This document shows, piece after piece, positions 9,340 through 21,095 of a stretch of DNA of 64,000 nucleotides (position 1 is the first letter of the stretch; every line of letters starts with the position of its first letter). Under the pieces are notes generated by a model. The model did not search any database, had not been told where the DNA came from, and saw nothing but the letters and a program-made list of their open reading frames with translations. Position numbers and translations under genes: made by a program. The stretch lies in assembly GCA_036924285.1 (NCBI GenBank), contig JAYKYS010000010.1, forward strand, positions 19,071,001 through 19,135,000, written 5' to 3'. The DNA comes from Asterella californica. Lineage: Eukaryota > Streptophyta > Marchantiopsida > Marchantiales > Aytoniaceae.

Positions 9340-9771
9340 GTGATTGACTATTGGGCAGAGACAGCATCTTACAGACCAGGTTGGCAGTCCGGTGAGGGAC
9401 GAGTGAGCCGCTTACCAGTGCGGTTCAGTGCTAGAGTTGGGACGACGGAGCCTACACCAGGAACGATGGCATCCGTTGCAGGGTTCAGTTCGATCATCAC
9501 TTGGCCGGACGAGTTGTTGGAGGGTAATGCCCATGCGGAGGATACTCCGATCTATGAGGAGGTGGAGGACATGCCTAGCATGTCTACGTTAATACCATCT
9601 GCCTTGGATGTGCCACTCTGGAGTTCGAGTGGAGAGTTGCAGCAGTATGCTGATCAGTTGGTGCAGCAGGCTTGGAGTGAAGCTTTTGTACCACCAGTAG
9701 AGGAACAAAGGGTTGTTCATGCTACTGACCTTGTGACCTTATCACCGTTGGATACGACTCCCATTGTGTGA
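9249..9771 (+). pseudogene. Element A, end of protease and acidic linker before the methyltransferase
   Basis: The frame continues the protease past the duplication (GFVIDYWAETASYRPGW...) into a Ser/Pro/Glu-rich stretch without a recognisable fold. It ends at TGA 9769-9771. The same frame continues with the methyltransferase directly after this stop, so the stop is probably a point mutation, for example of CGA. The linker would connect protease and methyltransferase in the polyprotein. Confidence 0.75.
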
Positions 9772-10986
9772 CAGTATCCAGAGGAAGGTGTATGTGTGCT
9801 GGAGCTGTTTGGAGGGATCAGCACAGGTTTGGCTGCGGTATTGCAGGCAGGTATACAAGTACAGCGATATTTATATGTGGAGAGAGATGAGATTGCGAGA
9901 TGCATCTCATTGCGACATGTGGCACGTTTGGTGCAGAGATATCCTGAGTTGTTGCCCATATCAGCTGTTAGAGGATACCAGCAAGCATTACCGTCGGATA
10001 TTTCGCTGCTGGGGGCGCAGGATCTTACGTTTGTGGGCACCATTCACTTGGTGATAGTCGGATGGCCATGTCAAGGTCACACGCGTGCAGGGAGAGGTCA
10101 GGGTTTACATGACCCGCGATCTAGGATGTTCTGGGAGATGTTACGGATCTTACGACATCTCCAGATGCATCAGATGGATTCTCCAGCGTACATCTTGGAG
10201 AACGTTCCTTTGTTGGGTGATGCTCGTACATAGATGATGGCGAGTGTGCACCAAGTGCGGTCTTGGATTGGACCAGCAGTGTTGTTGGATGCAGCGAGAG
10301 TAGGATCTCGTGCACATCGTCCACGGTTGTGGTGGACGAACTTGTTACCGAGAGAGGTGCTTAAGCGCGCACACGATGGAGTGAGACGACCAGCGCACCT
10401 CACGGTTGATAGCATCTTGGATGCAGGACGACGATCTCAAGTTGTGAGAGTCGTCGATAGGTCACCCATGACAGTGGTGAACCTAGTGGGACGGCCCATG
10501 GTAGCATTACCCACTTTGGTAAGCTTTCCAGCGTCACATGCTTACAGAGATGGAGGACCTGGGCTTGTGTGGGATGCTCAATTACGGCAGTTGGTGGAGC
10601 CCAATGCCGATGAGAGAGAGCAAGCGATGGGTTTCACTACGGGTACGACGGCAGTAGCTTCGGTGTCGGAGGCTTCACGTCGTCAAGTATTGGGTCAAGC
10701 AATGGACTTGAATTGCTTGACATGGATTGTTAGCCTTGGATTGGCTGAGCAGCGTCGGATGCGATCGACGGGTGTTACTGCTCGAGCACTCTTGAGCTCT
10801 TTGCCTACCGGGTCGGTGGAGGCAAAGGCTGGGGGCGAGGCACGTGGAGTTCGTCATCCTTGGACATCATGGGATGTCATAGGAGAGAGTGTGGAGTTTG
10901 CAGCTAGAACTGCAGAAGTTTTACACACAGTAGCGGTGGAGGTTGTTGCTGGTGAGCAGAAGGAAACTGCTCCAGAGGCTGCAAGA
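9772..10986 (+). pseudogene. Element A, cytosine-5 DNA methyltransferase domain
   Basis: The conserved C5-methyltransferase motifs occur in linear order. Motif I is LELFGGISTGLAAVLQAG (SAM binding, near 9797). A VERDEIAR segment fits motif II. Motif IV is VGWPCQGHTRAGRG, with the catalytic cysteine in the PC pair (near 10067). Motif VI is YILENVP (near 10190). Motif VIII is SRAHRPRLWWTNL (near 10303). ADEREQAMGF and RRQVLGQAMDLNCL (near 10606-10720) fit motifs IX and X. The unpermuted order excludes a DRM type, and the motifs look closer to DNMT3-like enzymes. The domain sits between protease and RT in one frame, so it belongs to the element. A TAG at 10231 separates motifs VI and VIII, and another at 10987 follows the domain. 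This copy is inactive. Active relatives would methylate DNA. Confidence 0.88.
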
Positions 10987-10989
10987 TAG

Positions 10990-12143
10990 CAGTCAACGAC
11001 TTCGTCTTCTACCTCTAGCATGGTGACAGAGGATACTTGGGAGCCGGAGATCGGACCCAAGCTTATAGGAGAGGAGAGACGAAGAGTCCAAAGATTCCTG
11101 AAGAGCTACAGGAATTGTTTGCCTTCAGTATGAAGGATTTGGGTACCTTGAAGGGACCTGGTATACGGATCGACTTGGCTAATGACACGTCAATCTTTCG
11201 ACGTCCTTACAGATACAGTGACATGGAGAGAGCCTTGATCCAGAGTCGGACTCAAGACTTATTGGAGGCTGGGTTGGTGGAGATGTCGCATGGAGAGTAT
11301 GCATCTGCCACAGTTATGCCAGCCAAGAAGGATATGTATGGCAACTACACGGATAGGCGGATGTGTGGAGACTACCGTCCTATCAATCGGCAAACGAAGT
11401 CCGATAAGTATGCCATGCCGACACCTGAGGAGATCTTTGATGCAGTGGGGCATGTGAAGGTCTTCAGTACTTTGGATCTTCGAGCAGGGTATCATCAGTT
11501 GCCAGTGAGAGAAGAAGATAAGTCCAAGACATCATTTTGGGGAATTGACTCTCACGGCAAGGATTGTTTGTATCAGTGGCGGTTCTTACCATTTGGGTTG
11601 AAGAACGCCCCTGCTGAGTTCCAAAGGGTGATGGACAGAATCCTAGCAGGATTGGATTTTGCCAGATGTTATATTGACGACATCTTAGTCTATAGTGCTA
11701 CAGTGGAGGAGCACGAGAGACACTTACGGGATGTGTTTGAGCGGTTGAGAGCTCATGGGTTGAAGTTACACCCTGGGAAGTGTAAGTTCTTTCCAGGAGT
11801 TGGTAGAGTATCTGGGCCACACTATCTATCCAGGTGGATTGGGTGTTCAACAGACGAAGGTTGAGGCTATTGCACGTATCCCACGCCCCACAGATGTGAG
11901 TCGAGTTTGAGCATTTGTTGGTTTGGCGAACTTCTATCGTCGATACGTGAAAGGGTTTAGTGCAATTGCGAAGCCGTTGACCAAGCTGATGAAGGTGGAC
12001 CAGGAGTGGCAGTGGGGAGATGAGCAGGAGCGAGCTTTTGTAGAGCTCAAGGATAGGTTGACATCTGCTCCCATCTTGAGGAGACCCGTTAGGGGGCGTC
12101 CTTTCCAACTGCACACCGATTGGAGTATGTTGGGACTTGGAGC
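10990..12143 (+). pseudogene. Element A, reverse transcriptase and start of RNase H
   Basis: RT motifs are clear: YASATVMPAKKD, RMCGDYRPINRQT, FSTLDLRAGYHQLPV, FLPFGLKNAPAEFQR and the active site CYIDDILVYS (near 11670). The thumb and connection (GLANFYRRYVKGFSAIAKPL) and the RNase H start (FQLHTDWSMLGLGA, with HTDWS instead of the usual TDAS) follow. A missing base near 11112, an extra base near 11793 and a TGA at 11908 break the frame. B2 cuts it after Ala in GLGA at 12143, and the frame resumes at 21096. Confidence 0.92.
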
Positions 12144-13058
12144 TGTAAACCCTCCGTGGTCCAATCGATCAACTACCCCCTCGATCTCTCAACCTCCACG
12201 ATCGTCATCCACGAATCTGCAACATGTCGGGCCTGTCTCTCACTCAGGGGTCACCTCTGATGGCTTTGATGGAAGCACACCATGAACTTGAAGGGAAAAT
12301 GCTGAGTTCACTCATTCATACACCCACAAACTTATCAACTAAAAATCTCCTTAAACACATCAACTAAAATTCTCCATTCTAACGACGTCTCTCAAGTTCT
12401 CACATGCTAAAAATATCCCACACTCTCTATATTACTCAAGTTGTCATTACGACAATGTGAAAACAAGGATGAGGAGCTCTTCTCTACTCCTCTATTTATA
12501 CATTATAGGTTTTTACTTTGGTACCCTCCGGTAACTCAGCCGTAACTACTTTTACCGGGTTTTACTAAGATATTACTTAAGGTAAAAGCATTGATCACAT
12601 GGGCTTTTTACCTTTTCACATGGGCTTATTCCTTCAAAGTCAACAACTTCTAGAAGGATTCTGGAATATTCTCAAGGAATCTCGAATTTCCACCCCCCCT
12701 CTACACTAGGACCCACTAAAAAGGAAACATGTGGAATCTCTTCTTGTTTTTAATGCCCACAAAGTCCACAACTTTAATCCAACCACTAATATCAAGTCAA
12801 AAAGGAGATAAGGGATACTTTCCACCCCCTTTCTACCTTTTAGACAAGATGACAAGATAGTAGTGCTCACTCTTTAGCAAATATCTGAATTCTGCCAAAA
12901 GTACAGCTAAGTTTAACCATAACTAACTTTTAGCTAGTCATGACTAACTTGATACCTCCTTAAAGTACTTTGGCAGCCAATAAATATTCTCAACACTTAG
13001 TTATAACTAAACACCTTACTAATAGACAAACTTCCTATGTGTAACATAGGTCGTTACA
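12144..13058 (-). repeat. 3' LTR of B2
   Basis: Read on the plus strand it runs from TGTAAACCCTCCG to GGTCGTTACA, the reverse complement of the B1 LTR. The polypurine tract follows at 13059-13068 on the minus strand. Confidence 0.95.
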
Positions 13059-13071
13059 TTTTACCCCCGGA

Positions 13072-16000
13072 CTAAATTTTCGCTCCGTCCTCGGAGTGAA
13101 GAGAGAACTTTCGTCGATGAAACAACTTCAACTTGTCATGGTTGACCCGATCGAATCTCCTTCCTCCCAACTCCTGAAGGTCATATGTGAAGTTGCTCCA
13201 CACCTTATCTACAACAAAAGGACCAAAGTACCTCGGAAGAAACTTCTTCCTAGCCCTCTTGAATCTGATAGCATCATATAACATAACCCAATCTCCAACT
13301 TGAGAAGGTTTTACCTCCCTCTTGCCCAACCGTTTGTCGTAACTCTTCTTTTGATACGCCTGAGCTCGTTCCATCCGGATCATTGCTACCGCTCGGGTCT
13401 CTTCCAACTCCATGAGTTGCTCCCTTCTTGATCTGACCACGTCTTCTCCTCTCGACCTCTTCAACTTTCGTTGAATAGTTTGAAAAGTATCCAATTCGAA
13501 TTGGATCGGCAACTTGGACTCCACTCCATAAACCAGTCGAAATGGAGAGTACCCAGTAGAAGTCTTTGTTGTCGTTTGGTACTCCCATAAGATGGCATGT
13601 AGCATCTTATCCCAAGTATGTTTCGCAGTCTCAACACCAGCATCTTTGGCGAGCATCATACAAAGTGTAAGATTGGTCTTCTCCGCAAGACCATTAGCAT
13701 TTGGTTTGTATGAGGTCGTTACTCGTGGCTTGATAGAAAAGTGTTGTAGCATAGCAGTAGTCATGCTCCCTACAAACTCTCCTCCTCTATCTGAGACCAA
13801 CTCTAACGGACATCCAAATCTTGTGATGATCCTGTCCCATAGGAATCTACCGACTTCTGTTTCATTGGTCTCTCTCAAAGGTCTAGCCTCTACCCACTTG
13901 GTACAATAGTCAGTGGCGACTACAATGTATCTATTGCCTCGAGGTGTCTTATTAAGAGGACCTACAAAGTCAATACCCCACTTCTCAAATGGTCCTAATA
14001 TTGGAATTGATCTTAACGGAGGTGTTCTAGTAGACTTCAGAGCAAATGCTTGACATACGTCACAAGTTTTGCAATAGTCTAAACACTCTTTGAAAATCCC
14101 TCTCCAGTGATAACCCGCATCCAAAATCATGAAGGCTGTTATCTTACCAGCAAAGTGATCTCCGCAAACAGTTCCGTCGTGAAACTCGTGCATTAGTTTG
14201 AATGCCTCCTTCTGACCAACTGCTCTCCTTAGTAACCCATCTGCTCCTTGATGAAACAGAATTCCCTCCACCATGGTGTAAGGTTTGCATCTCTTGATCA
14301 ACGCGTTACATTCTCGGGTATGCATACCTTCTGGAAAAGAGCCATCTACAAGGAAACTCTAGATTTCCTTGTACTCGTCCGGTATCTCCTCGATGCTTGT
14401 GATGGTCATCAGATGCTCGTCTGGAAATGAATCATCAAACGGTTCTTCTCCCTCATCATCATAAGCCCTTGACAAAAGATCAGCATTCGCATGCTTCTTC
14501 CCTGGTCTATCTTCGATCACATAATCGTATTCTGTTAGAAGGATCTTCCAACAAGCAATACGACCTTCGGCATTAGGCTTATTAAAGATATACTTTAAAG
14601 CCTTGTGATCTGTGACTATGGAAAATTTCGTGACTAGCAAGTAGTGTCGAAATTTCTTCAATCCAAAGATCACCGCTAATCCTTCTCGTTCAGTCACGGA
14701 GTAATTCTTCTCCGCTGGCACCATCTGCCTACTAGCATAAGCTATAGGATGATCATGCCCATCTTCATCTAACTGACTTAATGTACACCCGATAGCTACA
14801 TTAGAGGCATCCGTATACAGAATAAATGCTTTACTCCACTCAGGTTTAGCAAGTATAGGAGCTGTCACCAATGCCTTTTTCAGCTCCTCAAATGCTTCCT
14901 TTGCCTTCTGATCATGCACTATCAAGTCAAACTCAACTCCCTTCTTCATGTACATAGTCAAAGCTATTGCTTTGTTTGAGAAGGAAAAGACAAACCTACG
15001 ATAATATCCAACCATCCCAAGAAACTGTCTCAACTTTGTCAAGTTGATTGGAAATGGAAGATCCACAATCTTCTTCACCTTCTCAGGATCTACCGCAATC
15101 CCTTTCTTGGAAATGATGTGTCCTAACAGCAGACCTTCTTTGCAGTCAAAGATGCACTTCTCTGGATTCAGAGAAGCGTTGGCTTGCTCCAACCGCTGCA
15201 GAACTTTGATCACATGATCAAAGTGGTCCTCCTTTCTTCCGTACACACAGAAATCATCAATGAAATCACGAACAAACTTTCCTATGAATGGTTCGAACAC
15301 CTTGTTCATGAACCTTTGAAACGTGGCCGGAGCATTACACAGTCCGAATGGCATCACTCGAAAGCAAATGTTCCTCAAGGAGTAATGAAAGTAGTCAACT
15401 GTTGGTACTCTTGTGCTATCTTGATCTGGTTGTATCCACTATAACCATCACCAAAGCTGTACCACTCATGACCAGCAACTTCCTCCAAAATCTCATCTAT
15501 AAATGGTAGAGGATAATAATCCTTCTTGGTAACTGCATTCAGCTTCTTATAGTCTATGCACACTCGCAGCTTACCATTCTTCTTCTTGACAATCACAATG
15601 GGTGAAACCCATTCTGAGTTCTCCACCTCGTAGATGAAACTCGCCTCCCTCAACTTGTCTATCTCCTCCTTGACCATCATCGCTGTTGTAGGATTGACCC
15701 TTCTCTGCTTCTGTCGAACTGGTCTTGCGTTCTCCTCCAATTCGATTCGATGAGTCTCGAGGGTCACTTCCTTCAAATCCTTGTAACTGAAAGCAAACAC
15801 ATGGATATATTTTCGAAATATATCTAGGAATCTACTTTTCTCCTCTTGAGTGACATTGATACCAAACTTCAGGGTAGAGAGTCTTCTCACAATCTCTGCC
15901 TCACTCAACTCTTCTTTGTCAGGATCTTTCTCCACTGCTGGTCGAGGCAACAAGTCAATAGCACTAAGCTGATGTAATGATTCATCTCGACCAAATCCTT

Positions 16001-17957
16001 CGTCCTCAGACGAGGATTCTTGATCGTAAGAATCTCCGGTATCTACTTCTGTGACACTCTGATCATTCTCCGTATCAGATTCCCAGTAGTCACTAGTGGG
16101 TCTATCAGAGTCAGAAGTCACAACTCTAACACCCGAGAGAGGAACTATCACTCTATGATCTCTAGGCCCAATCCGTAAGTATCCCTCGTGCCACCTATCC
16201 GTGGTGCGCACAGCTCTCAACCAAGGCCTACCTAGGAGCAAATCATAACTAGAGTCCTTTAACACTTGAAAGGACATCAATGTTTGAACTCCCATCACAG
16301 ACACGACCACCTTCTCTAACACACCAAGAGGTCTTACCCGTTGCTTGTTAGCCATCCCCACGACAATGCTAGCCGGGCGAGTTGGTTCCATTCCCAACTT
16401 CTTCATCAACCTCTCCGATATGGCGTTTACAGCCGACCCTCCATCCACCAATACGTCAGAGACGTAGTGACCATTCAATCGGACTTCAATCTTTGAAGCC
16501 CTAGTGCATACCTCTGAAGCATGCACATCCACCACACCAACTCCCACAGACTTTGACGTCTTGCTCTTGGGTTTCTTCTTCTTGCTTCTCTTAGAACTCA
16601 GTCCTCCTCTGAGTTCCCTTCGTAAGCTGGGATTAAGTGCGATCAGTTGTCCAACAGTGATGTTGGCTTTCTGAGCACCCACATCTTCAACCACATCATA
16701 TCCCGCTTGGGAAGATGAAATGGTGAAATCCGCCATCCCCAGCTTCCTTCTTGGCTCCCTTGGTGTACTCGAAACATTACTCGAACAAGTACTTCTACTT
16801 GCTGACTCCTCCATGAAAACCGGTTCATCAGAAAATCGAGTTCTTTTCCTTTCTTGAGCTAAAAGCTCCACCGGTGCATGAGAAGAGTTTAAACTCTCTC
16901 CTTTCTCGTAGATGGGATCTCGCACGACATCGATAGTAGCCACCCCCTTGTCTCGTCCTTGTGATGGATTTCCTCCACCCACATTCATTCTGACAGCTTC
17001 GGCACCTCTTGCTCCGTTGTTAGGACAATTTCGCTGGAAATGAGAACCTCCACACGTCCAACAAGTGATTCCTCCAAAGTTACCTTGGTTGCCTCCAAAG
17101 TTACCTTGATTTCCTCGGTTGGGATTGTTGTCGTAACCTCTTTGACCTCCTACTCCACCTTTGTTCCTCCATTCTCGTAACTGCACCACGTTTATCTTGA
17201 GATCCGCAAGAGTATCGGTGATGCTCTTCAGCTCGGCATGAAAATCAGAGGTGGCAGTAGACATCGTTGTTGGGACAACCGGTCTTGACACCACCGTTGG
17301 AGTAGGAGCTGACGTTGAAGCAATCACCAATTGTGATGGTGCAGGTGCGATCGTTGTGGCTACACCAAGAGTCGGAGTCGACACCAGAGCAGCATGATGA
17401 GGTTGGATGATATCTCCTTCATCCAAACTCTCCTCCATGTTTGTCGCAATCTTGATGGCCTCCGCTTTGGTTACTGGCTTCTCGTACCTCACTTGGGTTC
17501 GAATTGAAGGCCTCAACCCTCCCACCAAGTTCTTGGTCAACACTGCTCCAATCCCTGCCATCGTTAGCTCCACATTGTCTCCACTCTTCCGTAGGACCGT
17601 CCGAAACCGTTGCTCCAACTTATCCACCCTTTCGGCATATTGCCGAACTTTCTCGTCGTCCCGTTGCTTCAAATGAGTAAGCTCCACCATGAGCTTCTCA
17701 TAACTCTCTTCTGGAAGAAATTCTTCGATGAGTGCATTACTCAACGTCTCCCATGTGTCCTCAACTGCACTAGGTGTCTGACTCTTCACTCGGTCTTCAT
17801 ACCACGTAAGAGCAAAATCTTCTAAAAACTCTGGCAGTAACAACACCCATTCTTCCTTCCTTCTCACGTTGTTTCCGATGAAACCTCTTTTGAAGTCTCG
17901 AACAAATGGTTCTACATCTTCATTGTCCTTCCCATGAAACACGGGTAGCTTTCCCAT
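13072..17957 (-). pseudogene. B2 Gag-Pol, broken by two stops and a 1-bp deletion
   Basis: It aligns with the B1 polyprotein throughout, in the same domain order. Comparison with B1 shows a TGG-to-TGA change at 15375-15377 (Trp of the RT motif TPWGTF), loss of one base near 15363, and a TGG-to-TAG change at 14359-14361 after RNase H. Gag, protease and the first half of RT remain open (15375-17957). RT to RNase H (14359-15378) and integrase (13072-14325) remain as separate open pieces. The copy could not make a full polyprotein. Confidence 0.95.
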
Positions 17958-18170
17958 CTTGTTACTACTCTTTCTACTCTTCTAATCGTCGTGCAATAAC
18001 TACTCGCTAAAAGAGTACGAACATCACCAATTCCATTCGCGAATAATCTACCATAGGTAAAATGAAAGGAAATGGTTGTAACAACACCTCTTATGCCATC
18101 TCTTCTCCCAAGGTAATCATGAGTCTGAGTCGCATCACCGCCTTCTCTACCATCCGAATGACGATCTCCA

Positions 18171-18647
18171 TCACAACTCAGCCGAGTCCTCTTTTGAAGT
18201 CGACAACTTCTCCGTCTCAGCTCTTTGAGTCTCGTCCAACTTCTCGACTACGGACGTAAGTAGGGCGGCCACATCGACGCACTTGTGTCCTCTTGATAGA
18301 TCACCCACTCCACAACTTGGACAAGGATCTTCTCCTAGAAGATGAATTGGCGCTGGTGACGATGGACCCACTCGAAGACTTAAATCCGTAAACTCTCGCT
18401 TCCCTTTAGCTCTCTCGGTTCTGATTCTAGTTGGACAATTCACTACTTTATGTCCCAACCCTCTACAGAAATAACACCACAAGTCGGTTTCTACTCTTCT
18501 CCTCGGAGATTCTACTTGAGATTTTGTACTAGGGTTCTCAAACTCAACGATAATCTCTTTCGAGCTCTCTCCGACGCTTACTATGACATCTAAACCTTGA
18601 GGAAGGTTTCTAAGTCTAACTTTCCAATCTTTTGAATTTCCACTCAT
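18171..18647 (-). CDS. B2 ORF2, zinc-knuckle protein
   Basis: This is an intact 158-residue counterpart of the B1 frame at 2753-3229, with only a few replacements (for example Leu to Pro in the SSxAPIHLL stretch). Both zinc clusters are complete. It lies directly upstream of the B2 gag-pol. Confidence 0.65.
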   Translation of the reverse strand: MSGNSKDWKVRLRNLPQGLDVIVSVGESSKEIIVEFENPSTKSQVESPRRRVETDLWCYFCRGLGHKVVNCPTRIRTERAKGKREFTDLSLRVGPSSPAPIHLLGEDPCPSCGVGDLSRGHKCVDVAALLTSVVEKLDETQRAETEKLSTSKEDSAEL

Positions 18648-18785
18648 GTTGCACCTTCTCAACCATTAAGTGGACAAAATATCATAGAGGAAAATAATTC
18701 TACATTACTTTCTTAACTCTTCCGAGCTTTATATTGAAAATCGTGCATTATACATGCTGTACACGAAATAAAATCTAATCTAAAG

Positions 18786-19103
18786 TTAACTATCGAAGAT
18801 ATGATCCTCCTCACCATCGTTTGTACTCATCACAACAGACATCTTGAACTCACTCTTATAAGGATCCAACTCTACTTCACTAGGAGCATTCGTGGCCTCC
18901 ACAGTGAATGATGCTTTCATCTCGGTTTTCTTCAAATCTGCGCCAATGGTCGCGGAAGCTTCTTGGTATAGGGTAAAGAGGGCACCCCAAGTAGTATAGA
19001 TAAGTGTTCGCAACTCATCTACACTTAACTTTGGCTTCTCCGACTCCGTTCGAACTCCTAAACGTCTCTTCTTCCACCTCGTCATTCGAACTGGATTCCC
19101 CAT
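18786..19103 (-). CDS. B2 ORF1, unknown function
   Basis: This is an intact 105-residue counterpart of the B1 frame at 2297-2614. I count about 12 residue differences from B1, many more than expected from the near-identical Gag-Pol. The basic N-terminus RWKKRRLGVR is unchanged. The ATG at 19103 matches the B1 start. Confidence 0.6.
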   Translation of the reverse strand: MGNPVRMTRWKKRRLGVRTESEKPKLSVDELRTLIYTTWGALFTLYQEASATIGADLKKTEMKASFTVEATNAPSEVELDPYKSEFKMSVVMSTNDGEEDHIFDS

Positions 19104-19330
19104 AAAGTATCTACGAGACCTCCTTGTATGCCAAAACGTATATCTCTTAGTTGGTAAGAGATCTCTCCAAGATTTTTGTGGTCTCCAGTAGCTCAACCTC
19201 CAAGCTACTAAATCATGAAGTTTCAACAGAAACTTCCCTACTCAGAAGAGATGGTGATGACTGTACAAATTTTCAGAGAACTGAAATTTGTATATTTTCA
19301 CTTCCCTCATGGTTGTCAACCCCCTCCATT

Positions 19331-19900
19331 TTGAAAAATCCTTTCTCCCTCTTCAGACCTCATCTTCTCATGATTTCTTTTGTCTTGGATAGCTTATCAG
19401 CCACTCTAAAACACTGGAAAGTTTCTCAGGAAAATAAAATTCATAGAAAATCTGACACTGACTGTAAACTTTTTCCAGAGAAAAGAATTCCTCAACTCTC
19501 ACGAATAGACCCCCTCAACTTTGAAAAATCATTGCTCCCTCTCTAGACCACCTTTTCCTATCATTTCTTTTGTCTTAGATAGGAAATCAGCCAATCTAAA
19601 ACACTGGAAAGTTTCTCAGGAAAATAAAATTCACAGAAAATCTGACAATGACTGTAAACTTTTTCCAGAGAACAGAATTCCTCAACTCTCACGAATAGAC
19701 CTCCTCAACTTTGAAAAATCATTGCTCACTCACTAGACCACCTTTTCCTATGATTTCTTTTGTCTTAGATAGGCTATCAGCCAATCTAAAACACTGGAAA
19801 GTTTCACAGGAAAATAAAATTCACAGAAAAGTTGACAGCGACTGTACAAATTTTCCAGAGAGCAGAATTTCTAAACTCACAAATTTCTCTCCTCTAATAA
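19331..19900 (-). repeat. 190-bp tandem repeat in the leader of B2 (three units)
   Basis: TTGAAAAATC recurs at 19331, 19521 and 19711, a constant 190-bp step. There is one unit more than in B1 and B3. Confidence 0.92.
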
Positions 19901-19964
19901 CTTTTCTCGCCTCCTTTCTCTACAACTCTTATTGCACCTTCTTTCAACTCCCCTCAAACCTTTT

Positions 19965-20135
19965 CTAAGTGAACAAGATGTAAAGAATGACTTCGAACGC
20001 GTCATATATCACAACGGGATACACGAAAGGTTCTAGTGTTGCTAACATCGCGTTAGCTCTCTCTCCTCCCAACATTCTCTCCATGTGCTCTCTCATAATC
20101 TCCTTTTGTCGAATATAGAACTGAACTCTAAACAT
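19965..20135 (-). CDS. B2 ORF0, small protein of unknown function
   Basis: This 56-residue frame matches B1 ORF0 except for about one replacement (ERTLGG to ERMLGG). It lies between the primer-binding site and the tandem repeat. Its function is unknown. Confidence 0.45.
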   Translation of the reverse strand: MFRVQFYIRQKEIMREHMERMLGGERANAMLATLEPFVYPVVIYDAFEVILYILFT

Positions 20136-20159
20136 TTTCAATGATCCCTTCAAGTGAGG

Positions 20160-20176
20160 TCCCGGCAACGGAACCA
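20160..20176 (-). other. Primer-binding site of B2
   Basis: The minus strand reads TGGTTCCGTTGCCGGGA, the same as in B1, four bases inside the 5' LTR. Confidence 0.75.
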
Positions 20177-20180
20177 AAAA

Positions 20181-21095
20181 TGTAAACCCTCCGTGGTCCT
20201 ATCGATCAACTACCTCCTCGATCTCTCAACCTCCACGATCGTCATCCACGAATCTGCAACATGTCGGGCCTGTCTCTCACTCAGGGGTCACCTCTGATGG
20301 CTTTGATGGAAGCACACCATGAACTTGAAGGGAAAATGCTGAGTTCACTCATTCATACACCCACAAACTTATCAACTAAAAATCTCCTTAAACACATCAA
20401 CTAAAATTCTCCATTCTAACGACGTCTCTCAAGTTCTCACATGCTAAAAATATCCCACACTCTCTATATTACTCAAGTTGTCATTACGACAATGTGAAAA
20501 CAAGGATGAGGAGCTCTTCTCTACTCCTCTATTTATACATTCTAGGTTTTTACTTTGGTACCCTCCGGTAACTCAGCCGTAACTACTTTTACCGGGTTTT
20601 ACTAAGATATTACTTAAGGTAAAAGCATTGATCACATGGGCTTTTTACCTTTTCACATGGGCTTATTCCTTCAAAGTCAACAACTTCTAGAAGGATTCTG
20701 GAATATTCTCAAGGAATCTCGAATTTCCACCCCCCCTCTACACTAGGACCCACTAAAAAGGAAACATGTGGAATCTCTTCTTGTTTTTAATGCCCACAAA
20801 GTCCACAACTTTAATCCAACCACTAATATCAAGTCAAAAAGGAGATAAGGGATACTTTCCACCCCCTTTCTACCTTTTAGACAAGATGACAAGATAGTAG
20901 TGCTCACTCTTTAGCAAATATCTGAATTCTGCCAAAAGTACAGCTAAGTTTAACCATAACTAACTTTTAGCTAGTCATGACTAACTTGATACCTCCTTAA
21001 AGTACTTTGGCAGCCAATAAACATTCTCAACACTTAGTTATAACTAAACACCTTACTAATAGACAAACTTCCTATGTGTAACATAGGTCGTTACA
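20181..21095 (-). repeat. 5' LTR of B2
   Basis: It is 915 bp and nearly identical to 12144-13058. Differences include TCCAATCG/TCCTATCG near the start and CATTATAGG/CATTCTAGG by the TATA box. Confidence 0.95.

Larger units (their letters stand above)
12144..21095 (-). mobile_element. Element B2: family B retrotransposon, slightly decayed
   Basis: It has 915-bp LTRs at both ends differing at only a handful of sites, a 4-bp target duplication GAGC (12140-12143 and 21096-21099), a primer-binding site and all four family ORFs on the minus strand. It lies in the RNase H codons of element A. Two Trp codons have become stops, and one base is lost in the RT. Confidence 0.96.
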
